Assembly (NCBI GenBank): GCA_035601815.1
Contig: DATNNN010000201.1
Location: forward strand, 1-13,694
DNA from: DATNNN01 sp035601815
GTDB taxonomy: Bacteria; Pseudomonadota; Alphaproteobacteria; Rhizobiales; Xanthobacteraceae
Reading direction: 5' to 3'
DNA length: 13,694 bases
Within the stretch, counting starts at the first letter, position 1, and each line of letters opens with the position of its first letter. Position numbers and translations under genes: made by a program. Below are positions 7,411 to 13,694 of this stretch, piece by piece. The notes beneath the pieces are model-generated. The model was given only the letters and a program-made list of their open reading frames with translations, had not been told where the DNA came from and made no database searches.

Positions 7411-7424
7411 CCGGCCTTGGCCGG
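7411..7424 (+). repeat. GC-rich inverted repeat in the plsX leader
   Basis: CCGGCC (7411-7416) and GGCCGG (7419-7424) are perfect inverted arms around two T bases. As RNA, a CCGGC stem with a CTTG loop would form 12 bases downstream of the candidate -10. No T-run follows, so it is not a standard terminator. It could be a leader hairpin or an operator, or mere GC-rich coincidence. Confidence 0.4.
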
Positions 7425-7472
7425 GATTCTGCAACGCCCGAGAAGCGAGCCCCGAGGCCATTTCCGTCCGCC

Positions 7473-8525
7473 ATGTCCAGACGACTGTGCATCGCGCTCG
7501 ACGCCATGGGAGGCGATCACGGTCCGGCGATCGTGGTGCCCGGGGCGGACATCGCCGTCGCCCGCCACCCGGAAGCGGAGTTCATTCTGTTCGGCGACGA
7601 GGCGCTGATCGACCCGCTGCTGACCCGTCATCCGCGGTTGGCCGAAAGGGCGCGGCTGGTGCACACCGACATCGCCGTGCGCATGGACGACAAACCGAGC
7701 CAGGCGCTGCGCAAAGGCCGACGTCACTCCTCCATGTGGCTCGCGCTCGAGGCGGTGAAGCGTGGAGAGGCGGATGTGGCGGTATCGGCCGGCAATACCG
7801 GCGCGCTCATGGCCATGGCCAAGTTCTGCCTCAAGACGATGGAGGGCATCGAGCGGCCGTCGATCGCGGCGATCTGGCCGACGCTACGCGGCGAGACCAT
7901 CGTGCTCGATGTGGGTGCGTCGATCGGGGCGGACGCGCACAATCTCGTGGACATGGCGATCATGGGCGCGGCCATGGCGCGGGTCGTTTTCGGCATCGAG
8001 CGGCCTAGCGTGGGACTCCTTAACGTCGGCGTCGAAGAAATCAAAGGGATTGAAGAGGTGAAGGAAGCAAACCGCCTCCTGCGTGATCTCGACCTGCTGC
8101 AACTCGACTATCGCGGCTTCGTGGAGGGCGATGACATCGGCAAAGGCACGGTAGATGTCGTCGTAACGGAAGGCTTTTCCGGTAACATCGCACTCAAGAC
8201 CGCCGAGGGGACAGCCCGCCAACTGTTCGAGTATCTGCGCTCTGCCATGAACCGCACGTGGCGGGCGCGGCTCGGTTATCTGCTTGCGCGCGGAGCCTTC
8301 AATGTGCTGCGTGAGAAGATGGATCCGGCCAAAATGAACGGGGGGCTGTTCCTCGGTCTCAACGGGCTCGTCATCAAGAGCCACGGTGGAACCGATGCGG
8401 AGGGCTTCGCCGCGGCGCTCGATCTCGGCTACGACGTGGCCCACCACGAGCTCGTCCGTCACATTGCCGGCAACCTCGCCCGCTCGGAAAGCGGACTGGT
8501 CGCGGCCGAACGGGTGGCTTCGTGA
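7473..8525 (+). CDS. plsX: Phosphate acyltransferase PlsX
   Basis: PlsX converts acyl-ACP and phosphate to acyl-phosphate, the acyl donor for PlsY in the first committed step of phospholipid synthesis; it is peripheral to the inner membrane. The 350-residue protein opens with CIALDAMGGDHGP (6-18). It then shows SAGNTGALMAMA (105-116), IVLDVGAS (143-150), GLLNVGVEEIKG (181-192), GFVEGDDIGKGTVDVVVTEG (215-234), FSGNIALKTAEG (235-246) and GLNGLVIKSHGG (295-306). These cover the expected family landmarks. The frame is open for 40 codons upstream to 7353, but homology begins at the ATG at 7473, so that start is used. Its stop overlaps the GTG start of fabH by four bases (GTGA), pairing phospholipid and fatty-acid initiation in one transcript. 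Confidence 0.95.
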   Translation: MSRRLCIALDAMGGDHGPAIVVPGADIAVARHPEAEFILFGDEALIDPLLTRHPRLAERARLVHTDIAVRMDDKPSQALRKGRRHSSMWLALEAVKRGEADVAVSAGNTGALMAMAKFCLKTMEGIERPSIAAIWPTLRGETIVLDVGASIGADAHNLVDMAIMGAAMARVVFGIERPSVGLLNVGVEEIKGIEEVKEANRLLRDLDLLQLDYRGFVEGDDIGKGTVDVVVTEGFSGNIALKTAEGTARQLFEYLRSAMNRTWRARLGYLLARGAFNVLREKMDPAKMNGGLFLGLNGLVIKSHGGTDAEGFAAALDLGYDVAHHELVRHIAGNLARSESGLVAAERVAS

Positions 8526-9499
8526 CCATCACCCGGTCGGTTATCCGCGGCGTCGGCGCGTATCTGCCGGCGCGCATCATGACCAACGACGATCTGTCCC
8601 AGCTCGTCGACACCGACAACCAATGGATCGTGCAGCGCACCGGCATCCGCGAGCGCCGGATCGCGGCCAAGGATGAATTGACCTCGGATCTCGGGCTCAA
8701 GGCCGCGCGAGCGGCGCTCGCCAACGCCAAGATGAATGCGAGCGACATCGATCTCATCGTGCTCGCCACCTCGACGCCGGATCAGACGTTTCCGGCGACC
8801 GCGGTGACGATCCAAGCCGGGCTCGGCATCACCAAGGGTGCCGCCTTCGATCTGCAGGCGGTATGCTCGGGCTTCATCTACGCGCTGTCCATGGCGGACG
8901 GGATGCTTCGCTCCGGCGCTTTCCGCCGGGCGCTGGTGATTGGCGCCGAGACGTTCTCACGCATTCTCGACTGGACTGACCGGGCGACGTGCGTGCTCTT
9001 CGGCGACGGAGCCGGAGCGGTGGTGATAGAGGCCACCGAGCAACCAGGCCAGCGTGAGGACCGCGGCGTGCTCACCACGCAGCTCCGTGCCGACGGGCGC
9101 TATCGTTCCAAGCTCTATGTTGACGGGGGTCCTTCCTCGACCGGAACGATCGGGCACCTGCGCATGGAGGGTCGCGAGGTGTTCCGTTTCGCGGTGGGAA
9201 TGATCACCGAAGTCGTCGAGGCCGCGTTCAAAGCGAGCGGCTACGAGCCCAAGGACATCGATTGGTTCGTGCCCCATCAGGCAAACAAGCGGATCATCGA
9301 CGGCAGCGCCCACAAACTGGGCATTCCTCCCGAGAAAATCGTGGTGACCGTCGATCGTCACGGCAACACCTCGGCGGCGTCGATCCCCCTGGCATTGGCC
9401 GAAGCCGCCGCTGACGGCCGCATCCGGCCGGGCCAGCTTGTGTTGCTGGAGGCCATGGGCGGGGGATTCACGTGGGCCGCGGCGCTTGTGCGCTGGTGA
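8522..9499 (+). CDS. fabH: Beta-ketoacyl-ACP synthase III FabH
   Basis: FabH starts fatty-acid synthesis by condensing acetyl-CoA with malonyl-ACP. The 325-residue product has the full Cys-His-Asn catalytic triad: C115 in LQAVCSGFIYAL, H252 in VPHQANKRIID, and N282 in DRHGNTSAASIPLAL. Other landmarks are DNQWIVQRTGIRERRI (32-47), ATSTPDQTFPATA (82-94), VLFGDGAGAVVIE (158-170) and the C-terminal LEAMGGGFTWAAALVRW (309-325). Length is typical. The start is GTG, embedded in the plsX stop, without a separate ribosome site, so its translation is probably coupled to plsX. The next gene, ihfA, is 84 bases away and has its own promoter candidate. Confidence 0.96.
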   Translation: MTITRSVIRGVGAYLPARIMTNDDLSQLVDTDNQWIVQRTGIRERRIAAKDELTSDLGLKAARAALANAKMNASDIDLIVLATSTPDQTFPATAVTIQAGLGITKGAAFDLQAVCSGFIYALSMADGMLRSGAFRRALVIGAETFSRILDWTDRATCVLFGDGAGAVVIEATEQPGQREDRGVLTTQLRADGRYRSKLYVDGGPSSTGTIGHLRMEGREVFRFAVGMITEVVEAAFKASGYEPKDIDWFVPHQANKRIIDGSAHKLGIPPEKIVVTVDRHGNTSAASIPLALAEAAADGRIRPGQLVLLEAMGGGFTWAAALVRW

Positions 9500-9503
9500 C
9501 TTG

Positions 9504-9532
9504 TTGACCGCGCCGAAAAGCGGGAATATCGT
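9504..9532 (+). promoter_or_regulatory. Candidate sigma-70-type promoter for ihfA
   Basis: TTGACC (9504-9509, five of six matches to TTGACA) and TATCGT (9527-9532, four of six to TATAAT) are separated by the ideal 17 bases. They lie in the fabH-ihfA gap just downstream of the fabH stop, and the region after them is locally AT-rich (TTTTAATTC). The ihfA ATG is 51 bases past the -10. This is the best-looking promoter in the window and would let ihfA and the MerR-type gene be expressed apart from plsX-fabH. Confidence 0.5.
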
Positions 9533-9583
9533 TTTAATTCAGAAAGATAGTTACGCGGCCGGGAGCATCGACAGGGGGCGGCA

Positions 9584-9886
9584 ATGGCCGAAAGGACGGT
9601 AACGCGTGCGGATTTGAGTGAGGTGGTCTATCAAAAGGTTGGGCTTTCCCGCACCGAATCAGCGGCCTTGGTGGAGCTGGTGTTGCGTGAAATCTCCGAC
9701 TGCCTCGCGCGAGGCGAAAACGTAAAATTGTCCTCGTTCGGGTCGTTCGTGGTGCGCCAGAAAGGTCGTCGGATTGGGCGCAATCCCAAGACAGGCGAGG
9801 AAGTGCCGATCGAACCGCGCCGCGTAATGGTGTTCAAACCCTCGAATATCCTGAAAAACCGCATCAACGACGGCAAGAAGCGGTAA
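9584..9886 (+). CDS. ihfA: Integration host factor alpha subunit
   Basis: IHF is a heterodimeric nucleoid protein that bends DNA sharply at specific sites and supports recombination, replication and sigma-54 transcription. This 100-residue HU/IHF-fold protein has the dimerising helices (TRADLSEVVYQKVGLSRTES, 7-26) and the DNA-binding arm region. KLSSFGSFVVRQKGRRIGRN (48-67) leads to GRNPKTG (65-71), where P68 is the DNA-intercalating proline, and RRVMVFKPSNILKNRIN (79-95) follows. The sequence resembles alpha (HimA) rather than beta or HU because of ARGENVKLSSFGSF and EVPIEPRRVM, and because it is followed by a MerR-type gene as in other alphaproteobacteria. An AGGGGG ribosome site at 9573-9578 lies five bases before the ATG. 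Confidence 0.94.
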   Translation: MAERTVTRADLSEVVYQKVGLSRTESAALVELVLREISDCLARGENVKLSSFGSFVVRQKGRRIGRNPKTGEEVPIEPRRVMVFKPSNILKNRINDGKKR

Positions 9887-9905
9887 TCGGAGTAACGGAG
9901 ACGAC

Positions 9906-10580
9906 GTGGAGAAGGGGCCCGACGCCTTCCGCACCATCAGCGAGGTCGCCGAGGACCTCGATTTGCCGCAGCATGTGCTGCGTTTCTGGGAAACCCGTTT
10001 CGGACAGATCAAGCCGCTGAAGCGCGGCGGCGGCCGGCGCTATTACCGCCCGGACGACGTGGATCTGCTGCGCGGCATCCGCCATCTGCTCTACGGCGAG
10101 GGCTACACCATCCGGGGCGTGCAGCAGATCCTGCGCGAGCAGGGCGTGCGCCACGTGCAGTCGGTGGGCCGCTCGGTGGAGGTGCTGTCGCCGAAGCCCG
10201 CGACGCCCGCCGATGCCGGCTACCCCGGCCGCGCCGACGGCGAGGGCTTTGGCGGCATCTTTAACCTCATCCCGTCGCTGCGCGGCGCGCGCGCCGAGGA
10301 CGCGCCGGACTTGCCGCGCATCGTCGAGGTGCCGGTGCCGCGCCCGGCCGACGGAGACAACGGGGACGATGTGGTGTTCGCGTTCCACAAGGCGCCGCCG
10401 CCGGGGCCCGAGCGCAGGGCGCCGGTCATCCGCGCGGTGGAGGAAGAAGAGCCCCCGCGTCGCTCGACGTCGGAAGGCGCCCGCCTCACGCCCGAGCAGA
10501 TCCGGCTGTTGAAGACGACGCTGTTCGAGCTCGGCGAATGCCAGCGCATGCTGGATGCGGCAAGCGGGCGCGAACCCTAG
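9906..10580 (+). CDS. MerR-type HTH regulator, function unknown
   Basis: A 224-residue protein with an N-terminal MerR winged helix-turn-helix (about 8-80). FRTISEVAEDLDLPQHVLRF (8-27) is followed by the WETRF segment (28-32), then RRYYRPDDVDLLRGIRHLLY (44-63) and TIRGVQQILRE (68-78). After it comes a long, proline- and charge-rich, probably disordered linker (85-190), and then a C-terminal helix, LTPEQIRLLKTTLFELGECQ (194-213) plus RMLDAAS. Only one cysteine (C212) is present, so it is not a metal sensor of the classic MerR/CueR kind, and there is no recognisable ligand domain. The GTG start at 9906 is supported by GGAG (9897-9900), five bases upstream. It lies 19 bases after ihfA and is almost surely cotranscribed. 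I recognise the family but not a specific function. Confidence 0.85.
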   Translation: MEKGPDAFRTISEVAEDLDLPQHVLRFWETRFGQIKPLKRGGGRRYYRPDDVDLLRGIRHLLYGEGYTIRGVQQILREQGVRHVQSVGRSVEVLSPKPATPADAGYPGRADGEGFGGIFNLIPSLRGARAEDAPDLPRIVEVPVPRPADGDNGDDVVFAFHKAPPPGPERRAPVIRAVEEEEPPRRSTSEGARLTPEQIRLLKTTLFELGECQRMLDAASGREP

Positions 10581-10626
10581 CGTCGCCGCGCGCCGCTTGG
10601 CGGAAACATCTATGAACTCCGGCGCG

Positions 10627-10647
10627 CAAGCCAGGCGATCCGGCTTG
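10627..10647. repeat. Inverted repeat upstream of ugpB
   Basis: CAAGCC (10627-10632) and GGCTTG (10642-10647) are perfect inverted arms around nine bases. The element lies 47 bases after the MerR-type gene's stop and touches the putative ugp control region. It could be a weak terminator for the upstream transcript, but no T-run follows. It could equally be an operator for a dimeric regulator of ugp. Confidence 0.45.
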
Positions 10648-10648
10648 T

Positions 10649-10680
10649 AAGTCATCGTAGCGTCGCCGTATCGTTGTAAT
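10649..10680 (+). promoter_or_regulatory. Candidate ugp promoter with 11-base direct repeat (possible Pho-box-like site)
   Basis: GTCATCGTA (10651-10659) and GTCGCCGTA (10662-10670) repeat with an 11-base period and seven of nine identities. Read in PhoB half-site register, AAGTCAT (10649-10655) matches CTGTCAT at five of seven and GCGTCGC (10660-10666) at three of seven. A -10-like TGTAAT (10675-10680, five of six) begins eight bases after the second half, with no good -35 at the standard distance. That arrangement suits an activator-dependent promoter. An alternative sigma-70 reading is TTGTAA (10645-10650), 18 bases, TATCGT (10669-10674). ugp genes are phosphate-starvation controlled in E. 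coli; here that is inference. Confidence 0.3.
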
Positions 10681-10716
10681 TCGAAAGCGACAAGAACAAT
10701 CCAGGGGAGGGCCGCC

Positions 10717-12030
10717 ATGACCTATCGGATCGCTGCGCTCGTTGCGTTGGCCGGTGCACTGGGGCTGGCAGGGCCGGCATCGGCGCAGACCGAAATCCAG
10801 TGGTGGCACGCGCTGCCTGGCGAGCTCGGCCAGAAGGTCGAGAAGATCGCCGCCGACTTCAACGCGACGCAGAAGGACTACAAGCTCGTCCCGGTCTACA
10901 AGGGCACCTATCCCGAGGTGATGACCGCGGCGATCGCCGCCTTCCGCGCCAAGCAGCCGCCGCACATCGTGCAGGTGTTCGAGGTCGGCACCGCCACCAT
11001 GATGGCGGCCAAGGGCGCGGTCTACCCGGTCTATCAATTGATGAAGGACGCGGGCGAGCCGTTCGATCCGAAATCGTATCTTGCCGCGGTCGTCGGCTAC
11101 TACACCGACACCGGCGGCAACATGCTTTCGTTCCCGTTCAACTCGTCGACGCCGGTGTTCTATTACAACAAGGATCTGTTCAAGAAGGCGGGCCTCGATC
11201 CGAACGTACCGCCCAAGACCTGGCCCGAGGTGGAAGCGGCGGCGAAGAAGCTGCAGGCGGCGGGCGTTCCCTGTGGGTTCACCACCGAGTGGCCGTCGTG
11301 GGTGCATATCGAGAATCTTTCGGCGCTGCACGACGTGCCGATCGCGACCAAGGCGAACGGCTTCGGCGGCCTCGACACCGAGCTTAAGATCAACGGCCCG
11401 CTGCAGGTCAAGCACCTCGGCAAGCTCGCCGAGTGGCAGAAGACCAAGATCTTCGACTACGGCGGCCGCGGTGACTCCGCGAAGCCGAAGTTCTATTCGG
11501 GCGAGTGCGGGATGACGATGGCCTCTTCCGGCGCGCGCCTCGGCATCGTCACCAACATGAAGGCCGAGGTCGGCATCAGCATGTTGCCGTACTGGCCCGA
11601 TGTGCGCAGCGGATTGCAGAACTCGATTATCGGCGGCGCCACACTCTGGGTGCTGCGCGGCCAGAAGGCCGAGGACTATAAGGGTGTCGCGCGCTTCTTC
11701 AGCTACCTGTCGAAAGCGGATGTGCAGGCCTGGTGGCACCAGCAGAGCGGCTACCTGCCGATCACGCCCGAGGCCTACGAGCTTTCGCGCACGCAGGGCT
11801 TCTACGACAAGAACCCGGGCGCCGACGTGTCGATCAAGCAGATGACGTTGAACCCGCCCACGGAAAATTCCAAGGGCCTGCGGCTTGGCAGCTTCGTGCA
11901 GATCCGAAACGTGATCGAAGACGAGATCGAGAGCGCGTTGCAGGGCAAGAAGACCGCCAAGGAAGCGCTCGACAGCGCGGTGGCGCGCGGCAACGACCTG
12001 CTACGGCAGTTCGAGAAGGTCAACATGTAG
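10717..12030 (+). CDS. ugpB: sn-Glycerol-3-phosphate ABC transporter, substrate-binding protein
   Basis: UgpB is the periplasmic receptor that delivers glycerol-3-phosphate or glycerophosphodiesters to the UgpAE permease. The 437-residue precursor has a signal peptide with a basic start (MTYR), a hydrophobic core and an ASA cleavage site after residue 23. It resembles E. coli UgpB throughout: IQWWHALPGELGQKVE (27-42), VYKGTYPEVMTAAIAAFRAK (60-79), VFEVGTATMMAAKGA (87-101), FPFNSSTPVFYYNKD (139-153), and KTWPEVEAAAKKL (167-179). The rest of the match is GYLPITPEAYELSRTQGFYD (345-364) and KGLRLGSFVQIR (386-397). W192 and W195 in EWPSWVHIENLSAL align with the tryptophans that contact ligand in the E. 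coli protein. A strong AGGGGAGG site (10703-10710) lies six bases before the ATG. A stable hairpin follows the stop. Confidence 0.94.
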   Translation: MTYRIAALVALAGALGLAGPASAQTEIQWWHALPGELGQKVEKIAADFNATQKDYKLVPVYKGTYPEVMTAAIAAFRAKQPPHIVQVFEVGTATMMAAKGAVYPVYQLMKDAGEPFDPKSYLAAVVGYYTDTGGNMLSFPFNSSTPVFYYNKDLFKKAGLDPNVPPKTWPEVEAAAKKLQAAGVPCGFTTEWPSWVHIENLSALHDVPIATKANGFGGLDTELKINGPLQVKHLGKLAEWQKTKIFDYGGRGDSAKPKFYSGECGMTMASSGARLGIVTNMKAEVGISMLPYWPDVRSGLQNSIIGGATLWVLRGQKAEDYKGVARFFSYLSKADVQAWWHQQSGYLPITPEAYELSRTQGFYDKNPGADVSIKQMTLNPPTENSKGLRLGSFVQIRNVIEDEIESALQGKKTAKEALDSAVARGNDLLRQFEKVNM

Positions 12031-12036
12031 GCGTTG

Positions 12037-12060
12037 CGGCGGGCGGTTTTCCGCCCGTCG
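12037..12060 (+). terminator. Strong hairpin between ugpB and ugpA
   Basis: The ten-base arms CGGCGGGCGG (12037-12046) and CCGCCCGTCG (12051-12060) pair around a TTTT loop with a single G-U, starting six bases after the ugpB stop. There is no T-run behind the stem, so full termination is unlikely. In binding-protein transport operons such a hairpin usually protects the upstream mRNA or causes partial attenuation, giving more receptor than permease. That role is inferred here. Confidence 0.6.
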
Positions 12061-12086
12061 TGGTTCTCTCGGGGCGGCCGACCCGC

Positions 12087-12971
12087 ATGCAAGACAAGCG
12101 CGTGATCTTTCCGGGCCTGCTCGTGCCGCTCTTGCTGCTCGCGCCCCAGCTCGCGATCACGTTCGTCTTCTTCGTGTGGCCGGGACTGCAGTCGATCCGG
12201 AGCTCGCTCTTCGAGCAGGACGCCTTCGGCCTCGCCGAGCAGTTCGTCGGTGCCGCGAATTTCGCGCGCATCCTGTCCGACCCCGCCTATCTCTCGTCGC
12301 TCTGGATCACGATCATCTTCGCGGCGGGGACGACCGCGCTCTCCATGAGCATTGCGCTCGTGCTGGCGGTGCTCGCCGATCGGGCGGTGAAGGGCGCCTC
12401 CACCTATAAACTCTTGATCACGCTTCCCTACGCCGTGGCGCCGGCGATTGCTGGCGTTTTGTGGTGGTTTCTCTTCAACCCCACGATCGGGGTGCTGCCT
12501 CGCTTGCTCGCGCCGTTCGGCGTCGTGTGGAACCATTTTCTCAACGGCCAGCAGGCGCTCATCCTTGTGATCATCGCCTCGGCCTGGAAGCAGATCAGCT
12601 ACAACTTCCTGTTCTATCTCGCGGGGCTGCAGACGATTCCGCGCGGCGTCCTGGAAGCGGCCGAGATCGACGGCGCCGACGGATTCGCGCGCTTTCGCTT
12701 GATCGTGTTGCCGCTCCTGATGCCGACCACGTTCTTTCTCAGCGTCATCAACCTCGTCTACGCCTTCTGCGACACCTTCGCGGTGATCCACGCGACCACG
12801 AGCGGCGGGCCGGGGAGCGCCACCACCACGCTCGTCTACAAGGTGTTCCGCGACGGCTTCGAGACGCTCGATCTGGGCGGCTCGGCGGCGCAGTCGGTCG
12901 TGCTGCTCGTCATCGTCGGCGCGCTCACGGTGGCGCAGTTCCGCTACATCGAACGCAACATCCATTACTGA
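12087..12971 (+). CDS. ugpA: sn-Glycerol-3-phosphate ABC transporter, permease UgpA
   Basis: UgpA is one of the two inner-membrane channel subunits of the Ugp importer. The 294-residue product (E. coli's is about 295) has six predicted membrane helices near residues 12-34, 72-97, 107-130, 157-178, 208-230 and 269-286. The cytoplasmic EAA loop, which docks onto the ATPase, reads EAAEIDGADGFARFRLIVLP (190-209), with G196 as the conserved glycine. Family-specific parts include YKLLITLPYAVAPAIAGVLW (107-126), the NPTIGV segment (131-136) and SGGPGSATTTLVYKVFRDGF (239-258). The ATG at 12087 is chosen because homology begins there; the frame is open further upstream inside ugpB. Ribosome-site strength is modest (GGGGCGG at 12071-12077), consistent with lower expression than ugpB. 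ugpE starts three bases after its stop. Confidence 0.94.
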   Translation: MQDKRVIFPGLLVPLLLLAPQLAITFVFFVWPGLQSIRSSLFEQDAFGLAEQFVGAANFARILSDPAYLSSLWITIIFAAGTTALSMSIALVLAVLADRAVKGASTYKLLITLPYAVAPAIAGVLWWFLFNPTIGVLPRLLAPFGVVWNHFLNGQQALILVIIASAWKQISYNFLFYLAGLQTIPRGVLEAAEIDGADGFARFRLIVLPLLMPTTFFLSVINLVYAFCDTFAVIHATTSGGPGSATTTLVYKVFRDGFETLDLGGSAAQSVVLLVIVGALTVAQFRYIERNIHY

Positions 12972-12974
12972 GCC

Positions 12975-13694
12975 ATGCCGCAAATCTCGCTCAGAGACGC
13001 TCTCCTCCACGCCGCGCTCATCGGCGGTGTGGTGCTGGTCACGTTCCCGGTCTACATGGCGTTCGTGGCGTCGACGCACCTGCTCGATCAGTCGCTCAGA
13101 GGGCTGCCGCTGTTGCCGGGCGGCCGGTTGATCGAAAATTACACCCAGGTGCTGTTCCGCGGCCTGCGCAACTACGGCCTGCCGCCAATCGGGCCCATGC
13201 TGATGAACAGCATGATCGTGGCGCTCGCGATCACCGTCGGCAAGATCGCGGTGTCGATCTTGTCGGCGTTCGCCATCGTCTATTTCCGCTTTCCCTTCCG
13301 GATGCTGGCGTTCTGGCTGATCTTCGCGACGCTGATGCTGCCGGTGGAGGTCCGCATCCTGCCGACCTACGAGATCGTCGCCAACCTCGGGCTCCTGAAC
13401 AGCTACACCGGCCTATCGCTGCCGCTGATCGCGAGCGCCACGGCTACCTTCCTGTTCCGCCAGGTGTTCATGACCGTGCCCGACGAGCTCATGGAAGCCG
13501 CGCGCGTCGACGGCGCCGGCCCCCTACGCTTCCTGTGGTCGATCCTCATCCCGATGTCGCGCACCAACATCGCGGCGCTGTTCGTGGTCACCTTCGTCTA
13601 CGGCTGGAACCAGTATTTGTGGCCGCTGCTCGTCACCAAGGACACCGGCTACTACACGGTGATCATGGGCATCCAGCGCATGGCGCGGGCCTCG
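12975..13694 (+). CDS. ugpE: sn-Glycerol-3-phosphate ABC transporter, permease UgpE (3'-truncated)
   Basis: The partner permease of UgpA. The window holds 240 codons, about 85 percent of a typical 280-residue protein, and ends in frame without a stop. It reads closely on E. coli UgpE: LVTFPVYMAFVAST (21-34), NSMIVALAITVGKIAVSILS (78-97), then AFAIVYFRFPFR (98-109), and TLMLPVEVRILPTYE (119-133). The match continues with LPLIASATATFLFRQVFMTV (149-168) and FVYGWNQYLWPLLVTKD (207-223). The EAA loop is PDELMEAARVDGAGPLRFLW (169-188), with LIP (191-193). Five of the six membrane helices are visible. The ATG at 12975 follows ugpA by three bases. The missing tail and the expected ATPase gene ugpC should lie just past the window. 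Confidence 0.94.
   Translation, partial: MPQISLRDALLHAALIGGVVLVTFPVYMAFVASTHLLDQSLRGLPLLPGGRLIENYTQVLFRGLRNYGLPPIGPMLMNSMIVALAITVGKIAVSILSAFAIVYFRFPFRMLAFWLIFATLMLPVEVRILPTYEIVANLGLLNSYTGLSLPLIASATATFLFRQVFMTVPDELMEAARVDGAGPLRFLWSILIPMSRTNIAALFVVTFVYGWNQYLWPLLVTKDTGYYTVIMGIQRMARAS

Noticed and set aside
7353..7472. 40-codon N-terminal extension of plsX or a tiny rpmF-like gene
   Set aside because: The encoded residues show neither PlsX homology nor the L32 N-terminal pattern.
10581..10716. Possible tRNA gene after the MerR-type gene
   Set aside because: No cloverleaf, T-loop GTTCRANNC pattern or CCA end was found; only the inverted and direct repeats are present.
11802..13079. A 425-codon minus-strand open frame opposite ugpA, and a similar 417-codon one at 10486-11739 opposite ugpB
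   Set aside because: Both are shadows created by codon bias; their products are charged, repetitive and unlike any known family.
1..13694. Novel defence, mobile or biosynthetic system
   Set aside because: All sizeable genes fit conserved core families in familiar order; no transposase, integrase, repeat array, toxin-antitoxin pair or orphan gene cluster was seen.

Overview
This window reads as ordinary, GC-rich alphaproteobacterial chromosome, most likely from the Hyphomicrobiales (Rhizobiales). The evidence is the gene order ribD-ribE-ribH-nusB-thiL, the block ubiquinol-cytochrome c chaperone / DUF177 / plsX / fabH / ihfA / MerR-type regulator, a divergent small BamE lipoprotein, and the protein sequences themselves. 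Names rest on remembered family motifs; no database search was possible.

Layout. (1) Positions 1-3434, + strand: a tightly packed operon with the 3' part of ribD, then ribE (riboflavin synthase), ribH (lumazine synthase), nusB (antitermination factor) and thiL (thiamine-monophosphate kinase). Gaps are 18 bases or less, with one stop/start overlap. (2) 3569-5701, +: hppA, a membrane H+-pyrophosphatase carrying the Lys/Thr signature of the K+-independent class. (3) 5749-6207, -: bamE, an outer-membrane assembly lipoprotein, convergent with hppA and divergent from the next block. (4) 6286-10580, +: cytochrome bc1 chaperone, DUF177/YceD protein, plsX and fabH (phospholipid and fatty-acid initiation), ihfA, and a MerR-type regulator. 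(5) 10717-13694, +: ugpB, ugpA and a 3'-truncated ugpE, a glycerol-3-phosphate ABC importer; ugpC would be expected beyond the window edge.

How the genes relate. The first block links flavin and thiamine cofactor synthesis with rRNA transcription. The fourth links ribosome assembly (DUF177) with membrane lipid synthesis: PlsX makes acyl-phosphate for phospholipids, and FabH starts the acyl chains. Ugp imports glycerol-3-phosphate, the other half of a phospholipid, or uses it as a phosphate source.

No mobile element, CRISPR array, tRNA or rRNA was seen, and no gene-free stretch exceeds 300 bases. I did not find a convincing undescribed multi-gene system. The points most worth checking are regulatory: a strong hairpin between ugpB and ugpA, an 11-base-period direct repeat and an inverted repeat upstream of ugpB, a good promoter candidate before ihfA, the leader between DUF177 and plsX, and the uncharacterised MerR-type protein.
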